This document shows positions 8,091 through 17,916 of a stretch of 51,246 nt of DNA, piece after piece; positions within the stretch are counted from its first letter, which is position 1, and each line of letters begins with the position of its first letter. The position numbers were made by a program, and so were the translations under genes. The notes beneath the pieces are model-generated. The model saw only the letters and a list, made by a program, of their open reading frames with translations. It had not been told where the DNA came from and did no database searches. Source of the DNA: Deltaproteobacteria bacterium (GTDB taxonomy: Bacteria > Bdellovibrionota_B > Oligoflexia > Oligoflexales > Bog-1112); NCBI GenBank assembly GCA_947475005.1, contig CANJLI010000012.1, positions 1 to 51,246 of the forward strand, read 5' to 3'.

Positions 8091-9214
8091 TGGAGAAAAG
8101 CAACCCGATGTCACAAACGCCCTCCACTCCGTTGCGTGTCTTGCATCTCGATACAGGGGCCTCCTTTCGCGGGGGGCAAAACCAGTTGCGCCTCCTCCTC
8201 CATGGGCTTGACCCCAAGGAGGTAACCTCGTACTTGGTCCTTCGACGCAGCTCCATTTGTGCCAAGTTCCACTGGAACCGCACCCAGATTCTCCCCAGGG
8301 GAGGGCCCCTGGCTCATCTCCTGTTCTTACTTAAGCTGTGTCAGCAAGAAAAAATCCAGCTTCTGCATATCCACACAGCTCAAGCCCATAGCTTGTTGCT
8401 GGGACTGCGGTTGCTAGGCAATAAAACCCCAGCTATCGTGCATCGTCGGGTTTTGTTTGCCCCTCGCAAAGGTTGGATCCATCGCACCAAGTACAGCAGC
8501 TGGGTGGTACAACGCTACATCGTACTCTCTCAAGCCATCGAAGCCCAACTCAATACCTATGGCATTCCTAGCATTGACATGCGAGTCATTCCCAGTTGCG
8601 TAGAGGCGCTACCTGCTGCCTCTCTCGATCGAACGGCTGCTAAAGCAGCATGGTGCCAGGCCCTCTCGATCTCTCCTGCTTCTACATTGGTGGGATTTTG
8701 TGGGCATTTAACCGCAGAAAAAGGCGCAGAGACCCTCTTGCAGGCCTTTGATCTCAGCGCCCCTGGACAACACGTACATCTTCTCTTCGCAGGGGAAGGG
8801 GTTCTACGAGACCCACTGGAAGCACAAGCTAGACGCCTTGCAAGCCATGCTCGCATTCATTTTCTGGGCTACCGTAGCGATGTGCTTTCATTTCTTGCAG
8901 CGTGCGACCTCTTGGTGTTTCCATCCCTGAGCGAAGGATTGGGCTCTACCCTGCTCCAAGCAGGACAAGCCGAGACCCCGGTGATTGCAAGTCAGGTCGG
9001 GGGCATTCCCGATATCATTCTCCCGGGAAAAACCGGAGACCTCGTACCTGCCCAAGACCCTCAAGCCCTCGCAACTGCCATGCACGCACTTTTGCAAGAC
9101 TCTACGCGACGCGCAGCCTATGGACATGCATTGCGTGAGCATGTAACGCAGAACTTTTCGCAAGAAGCCATGGTGCAACACACCCTCGCTGTATATCGAG
9201 AGCTTGCCCAATAG
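8090..9214 (+). CDS. GT4 family glycosyltransferase
   Basis: 374 residues with the GT-B fold of family 4 (retaining, nucleotide-sugar dependent). Seen are LHLDTGASFRGGQNQL (about 18-33, N-terminal acceptor lobe), GFCGHLTAEKG (202-212) and LLFAGEG (231-237). The donor-site segment PSLSEGLGSTLLQA (278-291) follows. In the usual E-x7-E motif the first Glu is present (282), but the second is Gln290. The start at 8090 overlaps the deacetylase stop; ATG 8108 is an alternative. The operon partner points to a surface polysaccharide or lipooligosaccharide. Sugar and acceptor are unknown. Confidence 0.9.
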   Translation: MEKSNPMSQTPSTPLRVLHLDTGASFRGGQNQLRLLLHGLDPKEVTSYLVLRRSSICAKFHWNRTQILPRGGPLAHLLFLLKLCQQEKIQLLHIHTAQAHSLLLGLRLLGNKTPAIVHRRVLFAPRKGWIHRTKYSSWVVQRYIVLSQAIEAQLNTYGIPSIDMRVIPSCVEALPAASLDRTAAKAAWCQALSISPASTLVGFCGHLTAEKGAETLLQAFDLSAPGQHVHLLFAGEGVLRDPLEAQARRLASHARIHFLGYRSDVLSFLAACDLLVFPSLSEGLGSTLLQAGQAETPVIASQVGGIPDIILPGKTGDLVPAQDPQALATAMHALLQDSTRRAAYGHALREHVTQNFSQEAMVQHTLAVYRELAQ

Positions 9215-9261
9215 CACGAGCCAATCGCCACCTAACCATCTATTTTTACATTCGATATGAG

Positions 9262-9290
9262 TTGACATCAAAAAAAAGATTCCCTATGAC
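9262..9290 (+). promoter_or_regulatory. sigma70-type promoter for the ankyrin-like protein gene
   Basis: A perfect -35 box TTGACA (9262-9267), a 17-base spacer and TATGAC (9285-9290, 4/6 match to TATAAT). It leaves a leader of about 35 bases before the ATG at 9331 and argues against the longer TTG or ATG starts that would lie inside the promoter. Confidence 0.6.
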
Positions 9291-9330
9291 AAGGCGTGCC
9301 CTTTCTGCCCCTCTGAAAAAAGGCCCCGCT

Positions 9331-10347
9331 ATGCGCACGCAACTTCTTCTCTGCACCACTCTGTTGTGTTCTTCCATTTCTGCACATTCTGCTGAACGCA
9401 GCTCATGGGGCAGCTGGCTCAGTCCGACAAGTTGGAGAGAATCGTGTAAAGAATGGTGGCTCGGGCAAACAGAAGCCCAAAAATTAACTCAAGAGGCCTT
9501 TGATGCCATTAGCAAAGGGGATATCCCTGCCCTCACTACCATGCTGGAAGATGGCATGCCCTTCAATGCCTGGTCGCAGACAAACACCACGTTACATGTA
9601 GCGATCAAAAACGACCAAGTAGACGCCGCTCGGTTACTTCTTCGATATGGGTATCAAAGTCTTTCAGAACGCCCAGAAATAGAGAAGAATGCATTCTGGA
9701 ACCCGGTCTTTTCTCTAGTCAATAACTTAAAGAACCAATATGAGCTTCCCCTCGCCAAGGTTGCGTACAAAAAGACCGAAAACAGTGTAGCGATGCTCGA
9801 ATTGTTGCTCGATTATGGGGCCTATCATTGGATCCCCATGCAGTCTAAGACACCGAATCATCTACTTGCAGAAATGGTGCGCTGGTGTTCTTTACCGCAT
9901 GGAGAGGCCCCAAATGTCCTCCGAAGGAAGCTAAAATCCGTACTATTCTTTTCTGCAATCCCCACAGATGAGTATCTCAATCCGACAGACCCTCTGATAA
10001 AACAACTTGTAAATGAAGTCGTACAGGACATTAAAGCCATCAACGAGAAACACAATTTGAATCAGATCTTTGATCGCTTGCAAGCAGGAGAGGCACTTGA
10101 GGATATCTCCCTCGATACATGGAGAGAAATTCGAAAGTACGTATGGTTTTTCTACAACAATACCCACTCTCATACATGGGCTCTCAATGCAGAACATCAA
10201 ACCCTTTCTTTTGTTCTGGACGCCAATGGAGTGAGGACAGATGATAAAATGTATAGTCACATAAATAGAATCAAAAAACTGCCACCGATGGGATGGCATC
10301 GTACAACCCTAGAACAACGTTGGCTCGCTGCTTATCATCAGCAGTAA
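9331..10347 (+). CDS. secreted ankyrin-repeat-like protein
   Basis: 338 residues from ATG 9331, chosen because it begins a clear Sec signal peptide (MRTQLLLCTTLLCSSISAHS-AE), has AAAAAGG upstream and lies downstream of a good promoter. Two ankyrin-like helix pairs follow: AFDAISKGDIPALTTMLEDG then TTLHVAIKNDQVDAARLLLR; a third degenerate unit is VAMLELLLDYGAY. The C-terminal half matches no family I know. Exported ankyrin proteins often mediate protein contacts, including with hosts, but no target is visible here. The gene is followed at once by another small secreted protein on the same strand. Confidence 0.75.
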   Translation: MRTQLLLCTTLLCSSISAHSAERSSWGSWLSPTSWRESCKEWWLGQTEAQKLTQEAFDAISKGDIPALTTMLEDGMPFNAWSQTNTTLHVAIKNDQVDAARLLLRYGYQSLSERPEIEKNAFWNPVFSLVNNLKNQYELPLAKVAYKKTENSVAMLELLLDYGAYHWIPMQSKTPNHLLAEMVRWCSLPHGEAPNVLRRKLKSVLFFSAIPTDEYLNPTDPLIKQLVNEVVQDIKAINEKHNLNQIFDRLQAGEALEDISLDTWREIRKYVWFFYNNTHSHTWALNAEHQTLSFVLDANGVRTDDKMYSHINRIKKLPPMGWHRTTLEQRWLAAYHQQ

Positions 10348-10430
10348 AAATACCCCTTGAAATCAGCCCCCATATTGAATTACAGATGCACACAGAAATA
10401 ACAAAGCGTCTGTTACATAATGGGATACAT

Positions 10431-10865
10431 GTGAAAAATATTATAATTTTTGGACTGTTACTGTTGCAACCGGGTTGGCTTTTCTCTGCCGCAAGCGAAA
10501 AGGACACCGTTGAAATCATAGAAGAGAGAGATTTGGAGGAATTTGCAGACCAAGAGTACCAACCCCGTCCAGGTTCCAAATTTACCGGGAAGGTTATTAT
10601 TTTTCGCGAATTTGAGCTAAGAGATCCACGGCCTGGATGGGGCCGCATTGTAGTCACAAATGGAACTTACCATCTACGAAGATTATTTATGGATGGTAAA
10701 CCTGAAAACATATCCAACGATAGACCCATTGCTTCCCTACTCCAAAAAGGTATTCAGCTGCGGATCAGAATAGCGGACCCTGATGCGCTGAATGCTATGC
10801 GTCGACATGATAGTACGCTTGCTTTTTTTGACCAAGAGATCGTTCAGTCTCTCTCCATCCCCTAA
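10431..10865 (+). CDS. small secreted protein of unknown function
   Basis: 144 residues from a GTG at 10431 (GGGA six bases upstream), which gives a proper signal peptide VKNIIIFGLLLLQPGWLFSA. A longer reading from 10293 would overlap the previous gene and bury the signal peptide. The mature part is acidic at first (VEIIEERDLEEFADQEY), then mixed charge with no cysteines and no domain I recognise. It is probably co-transcribed with the ankyrin-like gene 83 bases upstream. Confidence 0.6.
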   Translation: MKNIIIFGLLLLQPGWLFSAASEKDTVEIIEERDLEEFADQEYQPRPGSKFTGKVIIFREFELRDPRPGWGRIVVTNGTYHLRRLFMDGKPENISNDRPIASLLQKGIQLRIRIADPDALNAMRRHDSTLAFFDQEIVQSLSIP

Positions 10866-10942
10866 AAACTAGCCTAGAAAAACCCTAGATTGCCGCTTAT
10901 CATCTGGAGTGACCCCTTCTTTTTCACAAAAGGATGTCCTCC

Positions 10943-13090
10943 ATGTCTCTTCCCCCCACTCGCGAAAACTGGCACAAACGCCTGCAAGCCGAATCTCGCG
11001 GCAAAACCGAAGAGGACCTCGCGTGGCACAGCCCCGAGGGGATCCCCTACCGCCCCCTCTACTCCCAAGCTGATCTCGCACAATCGGGCTACCAAGAAGA
11101 GTTCCCGGGTTTTGCCCCCTACACACGGGGCGTACGCGCCAGCATGTACGCGGGTCGCCCGTGGACCATACGTCAATATGCGGGTTTCTCTACCGCAGAG
11201 GCCTCGAACCGGTTCTACCGCACCTGCTTAGCGGGGGGGCAAAAGGGCCTGAGCGTAGCCTTCGATCTGCCCACCCACCGAGGCTACGACTCCGATCATC
11301 CCGATGTACGCGCTGATGTGGGCAAGGCTGGTGTAGCCATCGATTCCGTCGAGGATATGAAGTGCCTCTTTGCAGATATCCCCTTGGACCAGGTAAGCGT
11401 CTCCATGACCATGAACGGAGCCGTACTCCCCATCCTTGCAAGCTACATCGTGGCTGCAGAGGAAGCCGGTGTCGCCCGAGAGAACCTCACGGGCACCATT
11501 CAAAACGATATCCTCAAAGAATACATGGTGCGCAACACCTACATCTATCCCCCGGCCCCTTCCATGCGCATCGTAGCCGATATCATCGCGTTTACCTCCA
11601 AGGAAATGCCCCGGTTTAACAGCATCAGCATCAGCGGCTACCACATGCAAGAAGCTGGAGCCAATGCAGTGTTGGAACTGGGCTACACCATCGCCGATGG
11701 ATTGGAATATGTGCGAGCTGCCCTCAGTCGCGGTCTCGATATCGATACCTTTGCCTCCCAGCTGTCCTTCTTCTTTGGCATCGGCATGAATTTCTACATG
11801 GAAATTGCCAAACTACGGGCTGCCCGTCGATTGTGGCACGAGGTGATGCAGCCCTTTGCCCCCAAAGATCCCAAATCCTCGTGGATGCGTACCCATTGCC
11901 AGACCTCGGGCTATACCCTGACGGCACAAGACCCCTACAACAACATCGTGCGCACCACGGTGGAGGCTATGGCTGCTGTACTGGGAGGCACCCAAAGTCT
12001 TCATACCAACTCCTTCGACGAGGCCTTGTCGCTACCTACAGACCTTGCCGCGCGTGTAGCACGCAATACTCAACTGATTCTTGAGGAAGAAACCGATCTG
12101 ATTCACACCATCGATCCCTTCGGTGGTAGCTATTTCATGGAAACCTTGACCACGGATCTGTGCAACCGTGCGCGCCTTGTTTTACAAGAAGTGGAAAGTT
12201 GTGGGGGCATGATTGAGGCAATTCAAAAGGGCATCCCCAAACGACGCATCGAAGAAGCCGCAGCTGCGAAACAAGCCCGCATCGACAGTGGGGAGGAGAC
12301 CGTCGTCGGAGTGAACCGCTATCAGAATCCCGAAGAGTCAGAAATTCCCGTGCGCACCATCGACAATGCAGAGGTCACACGCTCCCAATGTGAGCGCTTA
12401 GCAGCCCTCAAGGCGCAGCGCAATGCAGGAGCCGTGGCACAGACCCTCCAGGCCCTCACAAAGGCAGCCCAGGACCCTCACGCCAACTTGATGCCCCCTA
12501 CGTTGGCTGCCATTCGAGCTCGTGCTACTGTGGGAGAAGTCTCTGCCGCATTGGAACAAGTGTTCTCTCGATATGAAGCCCCCATTGTCGTAGCGAGTTC
12601 AACGTATATGAAAACCTATGCCCATCCCGAAAAGTTAGAGAAAATCTGCGCAGCCATTGCAGCCTTTGCCAAGGAAGAGGGGCGCCAGCCGCGTATCCTC
12701 ATCGTAAAACTGGGGCAAGATGGCCACGATCGAGGGGCCAAAGTCATCGCCACTGGCCTTGCAGATTTGGGCTTTGATGTAGACATCGGGCCCTTGTTTC
12801 AAACCCCTGCTCAGGCGGTGCAACAAGCCATCGAGAACGATGTCCATGTCATCGGTATTTCCACCCAAGCTGCCGGGCACAACCTCTTGGTCCCCCAGGT
12901 GATGGAGGCGTTGCATGCCGCACAGGCCAGTGAGATCCGCGTGGTGGTAGGGGGTGTGATTCCGCCCCAAGATTATCCAGCTTTGATGAAGCAGGGTGTA
13001 GCCGCAATCTTCGGGCCGGGAAGTGACATCCCCAGTTGTGCCGAGCAAATCCTTGCAGCCCTGCCTCGCACCCGGAGGCGCACGCCATGA
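10943..13090 (+). CDS. mutB: methylmalonyl-CoA mutase, large subunit
   Basis: 715 residues. The enzyme interconverts methylmalonyl-CoA and succinyl-CoA with adenosylcobalamin, linking propionate/odd-chain metabolism to the TCA cycle. The N-terminal TIM barrel has [30 protein letters not shown] and [13 protein letters not shown]. The C-terminal B12-binding domain (about 580-710) has the base-off ligand motif QDGHDRG (His595). No MutA small-subunit gene is adjacent, so this may be a homodimeric type. The first ATG (10934) abuts the ribosome site AAAAGG, so ATG 10943 with nine-base spacing is preferred. The stop overlaps the meaB start (ATGA). The fumarase gene 3 kb away acts in the same carbon flow. 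Confidence 0.97.
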   Translation: MSLPPTRENWHKRLQAESRGKTEEDLAWHSPEGIPYRPLYSQADLAQSGYQEEFPGFAPYTRGVRASMYAGRPWTIRQYAGFSTAEASNRFYRTCLAGGQKGLSVAFDLPTHRGYDSDHPDVRADVGKAGVAIDSVEDMKCLFADIPLDQVSVSMTMNGAVLPILASYIVAAEEAGVARENLTGTIQNDILKEYMVRNTYIYPPAPSMRIVADIIAFTSKEMPRFNSISISGYHMQEAGANAVLELGYTIADGLEYVRAALSRGLDIDTFASQLSFFFGIGMNFYMEIAKLRAARRLWHEVMQPFAPKDPKSSWMRTHCQTSGYTLTAQDPYNNIVRTTVEAMAAVLGGTQSLHTNSFDEALSLPTDLAARVARNTQLILEEETDLIHTIDPFGGSYFMETLTTDLCNRARLVLQEVESCGGMIEAIQKGIPKRRIEEAAAAKQARIDSGEETVVGVNRYQNPEESEIPVRTIDNAEVTRSQCERLAALKAQRNAGAVAQTLQALTKAAQDPHANLMPPTLAAIRARATVGEVSAALEQVFSRYEAPIVVASSTYMKTYAHPEKLEKICAAIAAFAKEEGRQPRILIVKLGQDGHDRGAKVIATGLADLGFDVDIGPLFQTPAQAVQQAIENDVHVIGISTQAAGHNLLVPQVMEALHAAQASEIRVVVGGVIPPQDYPALMKQGVAAIFGPGSDIPSCAEQILAALPRTRRRTP

Positions 13091-14034
13091 CCCCAGAGAA
13101 CTGGATTACCGCCTTGAAGCAAGGGGATCGGCGCATGCTCGCACGAGCATTGACCCTCATCGAGAGTCAGCATCCCGAGGATGAGGCCCAGGCCTGTGCC
13201 TTGGTGGAACGACTCCCCCTCTCGGTCCCGACGTCCCTGCGCATTGGGATCACAGGGCCCCCGGGGGCCGGGAAGAGCAGCCTCATCGAAGCCCTCGGCT
13301 TGCAGTACTTGGCTCGATATCCCGAGCATCGTATCGGGGTGCTGTCCATCGATCCGAGCTCTCCTTTATCCCAGGGCAGCATCTTGGCGGATAAAACCCG
13401 GATGCAGGAACTGAGCCGACATCCACGGGCATTTATCCGACCAGCGCCTTCGGGTACGTTTCTGGGGGGCACCTCGCGCCATAGCCAAGAGGCGATCCAG
13501 CTCTTTGAAGCTGCAGGATGCCAGTGGACCCTCGTAGAAACCGTGGGCACCGGTCAATCAGAGCACCTCGTGCGGCATCTGGTGGATCTGGCGGTGGTGC
13601 TGCAAGTACCGAGCAGTGGGGACTCGTTACAAGCGATGAAGAAGGGGATTCTCGAAATAGCCGACCTCCTGGCTGTGAACAAAGCCGACGGAGAGACTCT
13701 GCAAGCGGCGCAGACCTTTGCCTCTCAACTCGCACATGGAGTTGCAAGCGATATCCCCGTATTGCTGCTGAGCACACGAGAGCCTGACTCTGTGCGAACG
13801 CTGATGGAGAAGATTTTTGAGTTAGAGGCAGAGCAAGCAGCTTTGCGGGAGAGGGACCGGAGGGTGCAACGCAGCGCCCTGTTTACCAGCGAACTCGAGG
13901 CCTACGTGGTGCAGCATCTGGCTCACAGTCCGAAGTTTGTGGCCCTACGCTCACGCTATGTTGAGCAGGTAGAAACCCAGGGCATGCATCCCTGGCGCGC
14001 CTGTGAGGCTCTGTTTGGGGAGTTGTTTGGGTGA
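13087..14034 (+). CDS. meaB: methylmalonyl-CoA mutase-associated GTPase MeaB
   Basis: 315 residues, a G3E-family P-loop GTPase that gates loading of intact adenosylcobalamin onto the mutase and protects it from inactivation. Walker [10 protein letters not shown] is at 57-65, followed by [30 protein letters not shown] and the base-specificity motif NKAD. The start is the ATG overlapping the mutB stop, which implies coupled translation and stoichiometric production. The upstream in-frame extension lies inside mutB and is rejected. Confidence 0.96.
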   Translation: MTPENWITALKQGDRRMLARALTLIESQHPEDEAQACALVERLPLSVPTSLRIGITGPPGAGKSSLIEALGLQYLARYPEHRIGVLSIDPSSPLSQGSILADKTRMQELSRHPRAFIRPAPSGTFLGGTSRHSQEAIQLFEAAGCQWTLVETVGTGQSEHLVRHLVDLAVVLQVPSSGDSLQAMKKGILEIADLLAVNKADGETLQAAQTFASQLAHGVASDIPVLLLSTREPDSVRTLMEKIFELEAEQAALRERDRRVQRSALFTSELEAYVVQHLAHSPKFVALRSRYVEQVETQGMHPWRACEALFGELFG

Positions 14035-14046
14035 AGGGCACCGCCT

Positions 14047-14136
14047 CCGTCATCCCAAGGCTGCGTAGCAGCCGTATGGGATCTCGATAAAAACGCAGGG
14101 ATCCCATGCGGTCCCTTCGGGACCTTGGGATGACGG
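14047..14136. repeat. palindromic element copy 3 (hairpins B/A)
   Basis: A 90-bp palindrome between the convergent meaB and coiled-coil lipoprotein genes. The left small hairpin is type B (GGCTGC-GTA-GCAGCC), the right type A (GGTCCC-TTC-GGGACC). The core reads GATAAAAACGCAGG, so it is copy 2 in reverse orientation. One inner-arm base differs (ATGCGG for ATACGG). Confidence 0.9.
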
Positions 14137-14252
14137 AAATTACAAGGGGTCAAGAGGGGGGCATCCCTTGCTATGCGAAGGGTCTCCAAACGCTGTAGCC
14201 TGATGTCGCTACGAGGAGTAAAAGACTAGTAAGAAGGGTCTTTTATGGATTT

Positions 14253-14711
14253 TTAAATCTCATGTAGCTTTCTCACTGTCGCATCCCTTCCTTCGATGAA
14301 TTTCTCTTTAGCAGTATCTTTCAGAGTTTTTAAATTTTCAGAAAGCGTATCAAGGGATTGCTTAAATGAATCCATAACTGACTGGGATTCTTCATTTGCT
14401 TCTTTTCTAAGAATTTCAAGTCTCTTCTTTAAATCCTCGATTTTCACTTCTGATTTAATACGAAACTCGTCAAATTCTTCTGCGGTTGATTTCTTTAAAT
14501 CATCTGTAAGGTCAGTAATGTCTTTCTTGATTTCTTGCATCTCAAGTCTAATCTGTTTTTTTCTTTCAGCTTGTAGTTCAGCTTCTAGTTCAGCTGGTGA
14601 CTTCTCCAAGTCCGAGCTTATCACAGGAGGATATGTATCCTTTTTGCATTTCATACACCCTGTAGATGCGAATACAACAATTGATGCGAGAAGCAGAGAT
14701 GTAAATTTCAT
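14253..14711 (-). CDS. small coiled-coil lipoprotein
   Basis: 152 residues from ATG 14711, preceded by AAAGGTGG. The signal sequence MKFTSLLLASIVVFASTGC ends in a lipobox-like Cys19. Almost all of the rest (about 35-145) is Lys/Glu-rich heptad sequence (LEAELQAERKKQIRLEMQEI and following), predicted to be one long coiled coil. It may be a Lpp-like periplasmic spacer or tether, but there is no C-terminal Lys-type peptidoglycan motif to prove it. Confidence 0.7.
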   Translation of the reverse strand: MKFTSLLLASIVVFASTGCMKCKKDTYPPVISSDLEKSPAELEAELQAERKKQIRLEMQEIKKDITDLTDDLKKSTAEEFDEFRIKSEVKIEDLKKRLEILRKEANEESQSVMDSFKQSLDTLSENLKTLKDTAKEKFIEGRDATVRKLHEI

Positions 14712-14806
14712 AAATCCACCTTTTGTTAGTAACACTCTCACTCGCAAGTCCTTGCACCATTTGATATGCGCCTCTGCACATGGAAAAGCAATCTTAATTT
14801 ATGGAT

Positions 14807-14990
14807 GAGATCGGGGACAGCTACCGAATGAGGGTGAGCCGGGTGAGATCCGGGTGAGATCGGGTAAGATCGGGGACAGTTACCGAATGGTGAGATCGGG
14901 GACAGTTACCGAATTATTGGAGCTGGAGGCGTATGCCTCCGGCTCCAATAATTCGGTAACTGTCCCCGATCTCACCCCGATCTCACCCGG
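14807..14990. repeat. REP-like repeat cluster with a 42-bp-arm palindrome
   Basis: A 24-base unit GAGATCGGGGACAG-YTACCGAATK occurs directly at 14807-14830, 14866-14889 and 14892-14915, and inverted at 14950-14973. Between the first two is a short tandem of GGGTGAGATC-like 10-11-mers, mirrored after the inverted copy. The core is a near-perfect palindrome: arms 14889-14930 and 14935-14976 (one mismatch), loop GTAT. It fills the gap between the coiled-coil lipoprotein and the J-domain gene; no coding gene is seen in 14712-15027. Confidence 0.85.
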
Positions 14991-15027
14991 GATTTTGCCT
15001 CCCACATCACAGTTGAGAGCTTCATTT

Positions 15028-15366
15028 TTACCTCCGATGCTTTTGCTGGAAATACTCATATGCTGCATTGAGTTGCACAGTGACTTGCTTGGCTACCGCT
15101 TGCTTCTCCGCAGGCGCCTTTGCGTATCGATCCGGATGGTAGCGTTGCAACAGTGTGCGGTACTGGCGTTTGATAGCATCGAATGAAGCTCCTACAGGGA
15201 GTTCCAAATTGGCATAGTACTGCACCTCCTCTTGGGAAACCTGTGCGGTAACAGGATCCGCTTGTGTTTGCTTCTCCCAGAGGGGGGCATCAGGTGGAAG
15301 TGGGCTTTCCTTCGAGGAAAAATGCGAACGTGCAATCCTCCCAACCCGATGAAATAACTCCTTCAT
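15028..15366 (-). CDS. short J-domain protein
   Basis: 112 residues. Residues about 47-110 are a DnaJ-type J domain: YYANLELPVGASFDAIKRQY, then the diagnostic HPD in RYHPDRY, then LNAAYEYF. The N-terminal 45 residues are basic then Pro-rich, with no membrane segment and no Gly/Phe or zinc region, so it is a type III J protein likely to stimulate a specific Hsp70 task. The ATG at 15366 overlaps the stop of the truncated haemoglobin gene (ATGA), indicating coupled translation; a TTG nine bases upstream is less likely. Confidence 0.85.
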   Translation of the reverse strand: MKELFHRVGRIARSHFSSKESPLPPDAPLWEKQTQADPVTAQVSQEEVQYYANLELPVGASFDAIKRQYRTLLQRYHPDRYAKAPAEKQAVAKQVTVQLNAAYEYFQQKHRR

Positions 15367-15767
15367 GTGAGACAATTCCCAGGGCTTTTAATAACCAGGT
15401 GGCGCAGCTGATTTTCCCGTGCGAGCCATTCTTGGGCATCGGCCTTTTCTACACCACACTCTTCCAAGACGGCTTCAAGAACCTTCTGGCGCCGCGCCAT
15501 ATGCACCGCACGAATTCCCAGGGGAGCGTGGGCCACCGGAATCGGTTTGCCCCGATAGACGCTCTCCATATCCCCCAGCAAACGCAGGGTAAACTCCACT
15601 TGGCGTGCGATCAGGGTGGCTTTGTCTCGCTGGAAGAAAAAATGCCCCAGTAGGGGATCTTCAAAGAGTCGATCATAAAGCCCTTCGATGACCTGCTGCA
15701 CGCGGGACTTACCAATTTTTTCATAGAGTTGCATGGGGATTTTTCTTTCTATACGATATGGCTCCAT
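15363..15767 (-). CDS. truncated haemoglobin (group I-like)
   Basis: 134 residues from ATG 15767 (AAAAGG four to five bases upstream; ATG 15734 is an alternative). The fold pattern is [23 protein letters not shown] near 43-45 and [12 protein letters not shown], where His80 sits at the position of the proximal haem ligand in truncated haemoglobins. Such proteins bind O2 or NO and serve in NO detoxification or redox sensing. It is divergent from fumC, with only 58 bases between the starts, and coupled to a J-domain protein, a combination I do not recognise as standard. Confidence 0.8.
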   Translation of the reverse strand: MEPYRIERKIPMQLYEKIGKSRVQQVIEGLYDRLFEDPLLGHFFFQRDKATLIARQVEFTLRLLGDMESVYRGKPIPVAHAPLGIRAVHMARRQKVLEAVLEECGVEKADAQEWLARENQLRHLVIKSPGNCLT

Positions 15768-15825
15768 CACGCCTTTTGTAACTCAGGATGACAAAGCTAG
15801 CATATATTGCAACACGGAGATTCGT

Positions 15826-17211
15826 ATGGCAACTCGCAAAGAAACGGACAGCATGGGGACCGTTGAAGTTGATACCCACGTGTACTGGGGCGCCCAAACC
15901 CAGCGATCCTTGGAAAACTTCAAAATTGGAGGCCACCTTTTCACCCGCCCCATGATCCGCGCTATGGGTGTGGTGAAGAAAGCCTGCGCCCAAGTCAATG
16001 AGGACCTGGGTAAGCTCAATGCCACAAAGACAGATCTCATCTGTCAAGCTTGCGACGAAGTGATCAGCGGCACCCTCGATGCCCACTTCCCCCTCGTGGT
16101 CTGGCAAACCGGCTCCGGAACACAGACCAATATGAATGCCAATGAAGTGATCTCCAACCGCGCTATTGAGCTCTCCGGTGGGGTCCTCGGTAGCAAATCC
16201 CCCATCCACCCCAATGATGACGTAAATAAATCGCAGTCGTCCAATGACACGTTTCCGACGTTTATGCATGTGGCGGCCATTTGTGAGCTAGAGACTAGCT
16301 TTTTCCCCGCCGTCGAGGCCTTGGAGCAAACCCTGTGGGCCAAATCCAAAGCCTTCGCCTCCGTGGTGAAGATTGGACGCACCCATCTCATGGATGCTAC
16401 ACCCCTCACCCTGGGGCAAGAGATCAGTGGGTACGCTGCGCAGATTCAGTTTGGCAAAGAAGCCGTGCGCAAGGCCATGGAGGGGGTCTATGCCCTTGCC
16501 TTGGGCGGAACAGCTGTGGGAACAGGGCTCAACACCCACCCCGAATATGCAACTCGGGTGGCGAAGAAAATTGCAGGCCTTACGGGGTACCCATTTGTCT
16601 CTGCCCCCAACAAGTTTGCAGCCTTAGCGGGACACGACGCTCTCGTCCTCTTGAGCGGCGCCCTGCGCACCTTCGCCACCGCATGTATGAAGATCGCCAA
16701 TGACCTGCGCCTCCTCGCCAGCGGCCCTCGAAGCGGACTGGGCGAGCTACGTCTGCCCGAAAATGAACCCGGTAGTTCGATTATGCCTGGTAAAGTGAAC
16801 CCGACTCAGTGTGAATCCCTCACCATGATCGTGGCCCAAGTTCTTGGAAATGATGTCACTGTAGCGTTTGCAGGTAGCCAAGGTCATCTTGAGCTCAATG
16901 TGTTTAAACCTGTGATCATCCACAATATCTTGGAATCTATCCGACTGCTAAGCGAAGGGTGCCATAGCTTTACCGAACATTGCGTGAGCGGTATGGAACC
17001 CGATCTCAAAAACATCGACGCTCACTTGCGCAACTCTCTAATGTTGGTCACAGCTCTCAACCCCATCATCGGATATGACAAAGCTGCCACCATCGCTAAA
17101 AAAGCATGGAAGGAGGACATTACCCTCAAAGAAGCGGCTGTCGCTTTGGGTTACCTGACAGAAAAAGAGTTTGAAACCCATGTCAACCCTTTGGACATGA
17201 CACACCCTTAA
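15826..17211 (+). CDS. fumC: class II fumarate hydratase
   Basis: 461 residues, the iron-independent fumarase of the TCA cycle (fumarate to malate). Family signatures are [19 protein letters not shown] and the SS-loop [11 protein letters not shown] at about 316-326. ATG 15826, preceded by GGAG, gives [11 protein letters not shown] as in other FumC. Longer readings from 15733 run into the divergent gene. The TAA stop shares bases with the TAA stop of the convergent aat gene (TTAA at 17208-17211). Confidence 0.97.
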   Translation: MATRKETDSMGTVEVDTHVYWGAQTQRSLENFKIGGHLFTRPMIRAMGVVKKACAQVNEDLGKLNATKTDLICQACDEVISGTLDAHFPLVVWQTGSGTQTNMNANEVISNRAIELSGGVLGSKSPIHPNDDVNKSQSSNDTFPTFMHVAAICELETSFFPAVEALEQTLWAKSKAFASVVKIGRTHLMDATPLTLGQEISGYAAQIQFGKEAVRKAMEGVYALALGGTAVGTGLNTHPEYATRVAKKIAGLTGYPFVSAPNKFAALAGHDALVLLSGALRTFATACMKIANDLRLLASGPRSGLGELRLPENEPGSSIMPGKVNPTQCESLTMIVAQVLGNDVTVAFAGSQGHLELNVFKPVIIHNILESIRLLSEGCHSFTEHCVSGMEPDLKNIDAHLRNSLMLVTALNPIIGYDKAATIAKKAWKEDITLKEAAVALGYLTEKEFETHVNPLDMTHP

Positions 17212-17783
17212 AAAGTAATCTCTCGCTGCAGGCCCCTTTCCAGCTCATGGGTATACGCCTCCTCTGAAATTTCAATGGCACCGAGGCTTTGCAGATGAGT
17301 CGTCATGAATTGGCATTCCAGCAAGGTAAATCCTTGCCCGCGCAAATGGGTAACCAAGTGATACAATGCTACCTTCGATGCGTTGGGCTGCCGGTGAAAC
17401 ATGGACTCTGCAAAAAAAACAGATCCAAAGTGGACCCCATAGACACCCCCGACAAGCTCGTCCTCCGCCCACACTTCCACAGAACGTGCATGGCCTTTTT
17501 CATGTAACGATTCGTAGGCGCTTCGCATCTCTTCGTTGATCCAGGTAGTCTGCCGTTTGGCACACAGCGCCATGACCTCAGAAAAAGCTTGGTCGTAGGT
17601 AACGGTGAAGACATTGCGAGTGATGACTCGACGCAAAGAACGAGAGACACGGAATCCATCCAGAGGCATGATAGCCCGTGGATCCGGTCGAAACCAGAGG
17701 ATATCCCCTGCCTCATCCGGCATGGGGAAATATCCTTGAGAATAGGCAGCATACAAGACGTCTGGAGTCAGCGCAGTTTGCAT
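17208..17783 (-). CDS. aat: leucyl/phenylalanyl-tRNA-protein transferase
   Basis: 191 residues from ATG 17783. It transfers Leu or Phe from tRNA to N-terminal Lys/Arg of proteins, tagging them for ClpAP through ClpS (N-degron pathway). Family motifs are [51 protein letters not shown] and [16 protein letters not shown]. The longer in-frame extension to 17888 lacks homology and is rejected. It is convergent with fumC, with a 4-base overlap of the two stop codons. An AT-rich stretch upstream (TAATATATATC) probably holds its promoter. Confidence 0.95.
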   Translation of the reverse strand: MQTALTPDVLYAAYSQGYFPMPDEAGDILWFRPDPRAIMPLDGFRVSRSLRRVITRNVFTVTYDQAFSEVMALCAKRQTTWINEEMRSAYESLHEKGHARSVEVWAEDELVGGVYGVHFGSVFFAESMFHRQPNASKVALYHLVTHLRGQGFTLLECQFMTTHLQSLGAIEISEEAYTHELERGLQREITF

Positions 17784-17916
17784 AGGCGACCAATTTGTAA
17801 TGGTGTGATATATATTAGAGATTCTAACGATATTTTCATGTTTGTCTATTCCGATAAATTTATGTGTGTAGAAGGTGCGAGTGGGCACACTTGTCTGTCG
17901 GAAGAAAGGATTGCAT

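Noticed and set aside
10293..10430. N-terminal extension of the small secreted protein overlapping the ankyrin-like gene
   Set aside because: It would place the signal peptide internally; the GTG at 10431 with a ribosome site fits better.
14807..14990. CRISPR or tRNA-like structure in the direct-repeat cluster
   Set aside because: Intervals between repeats are 2-35 bases and partly repeats themselves; symmetry indicates a palindromic REP-like cluster.
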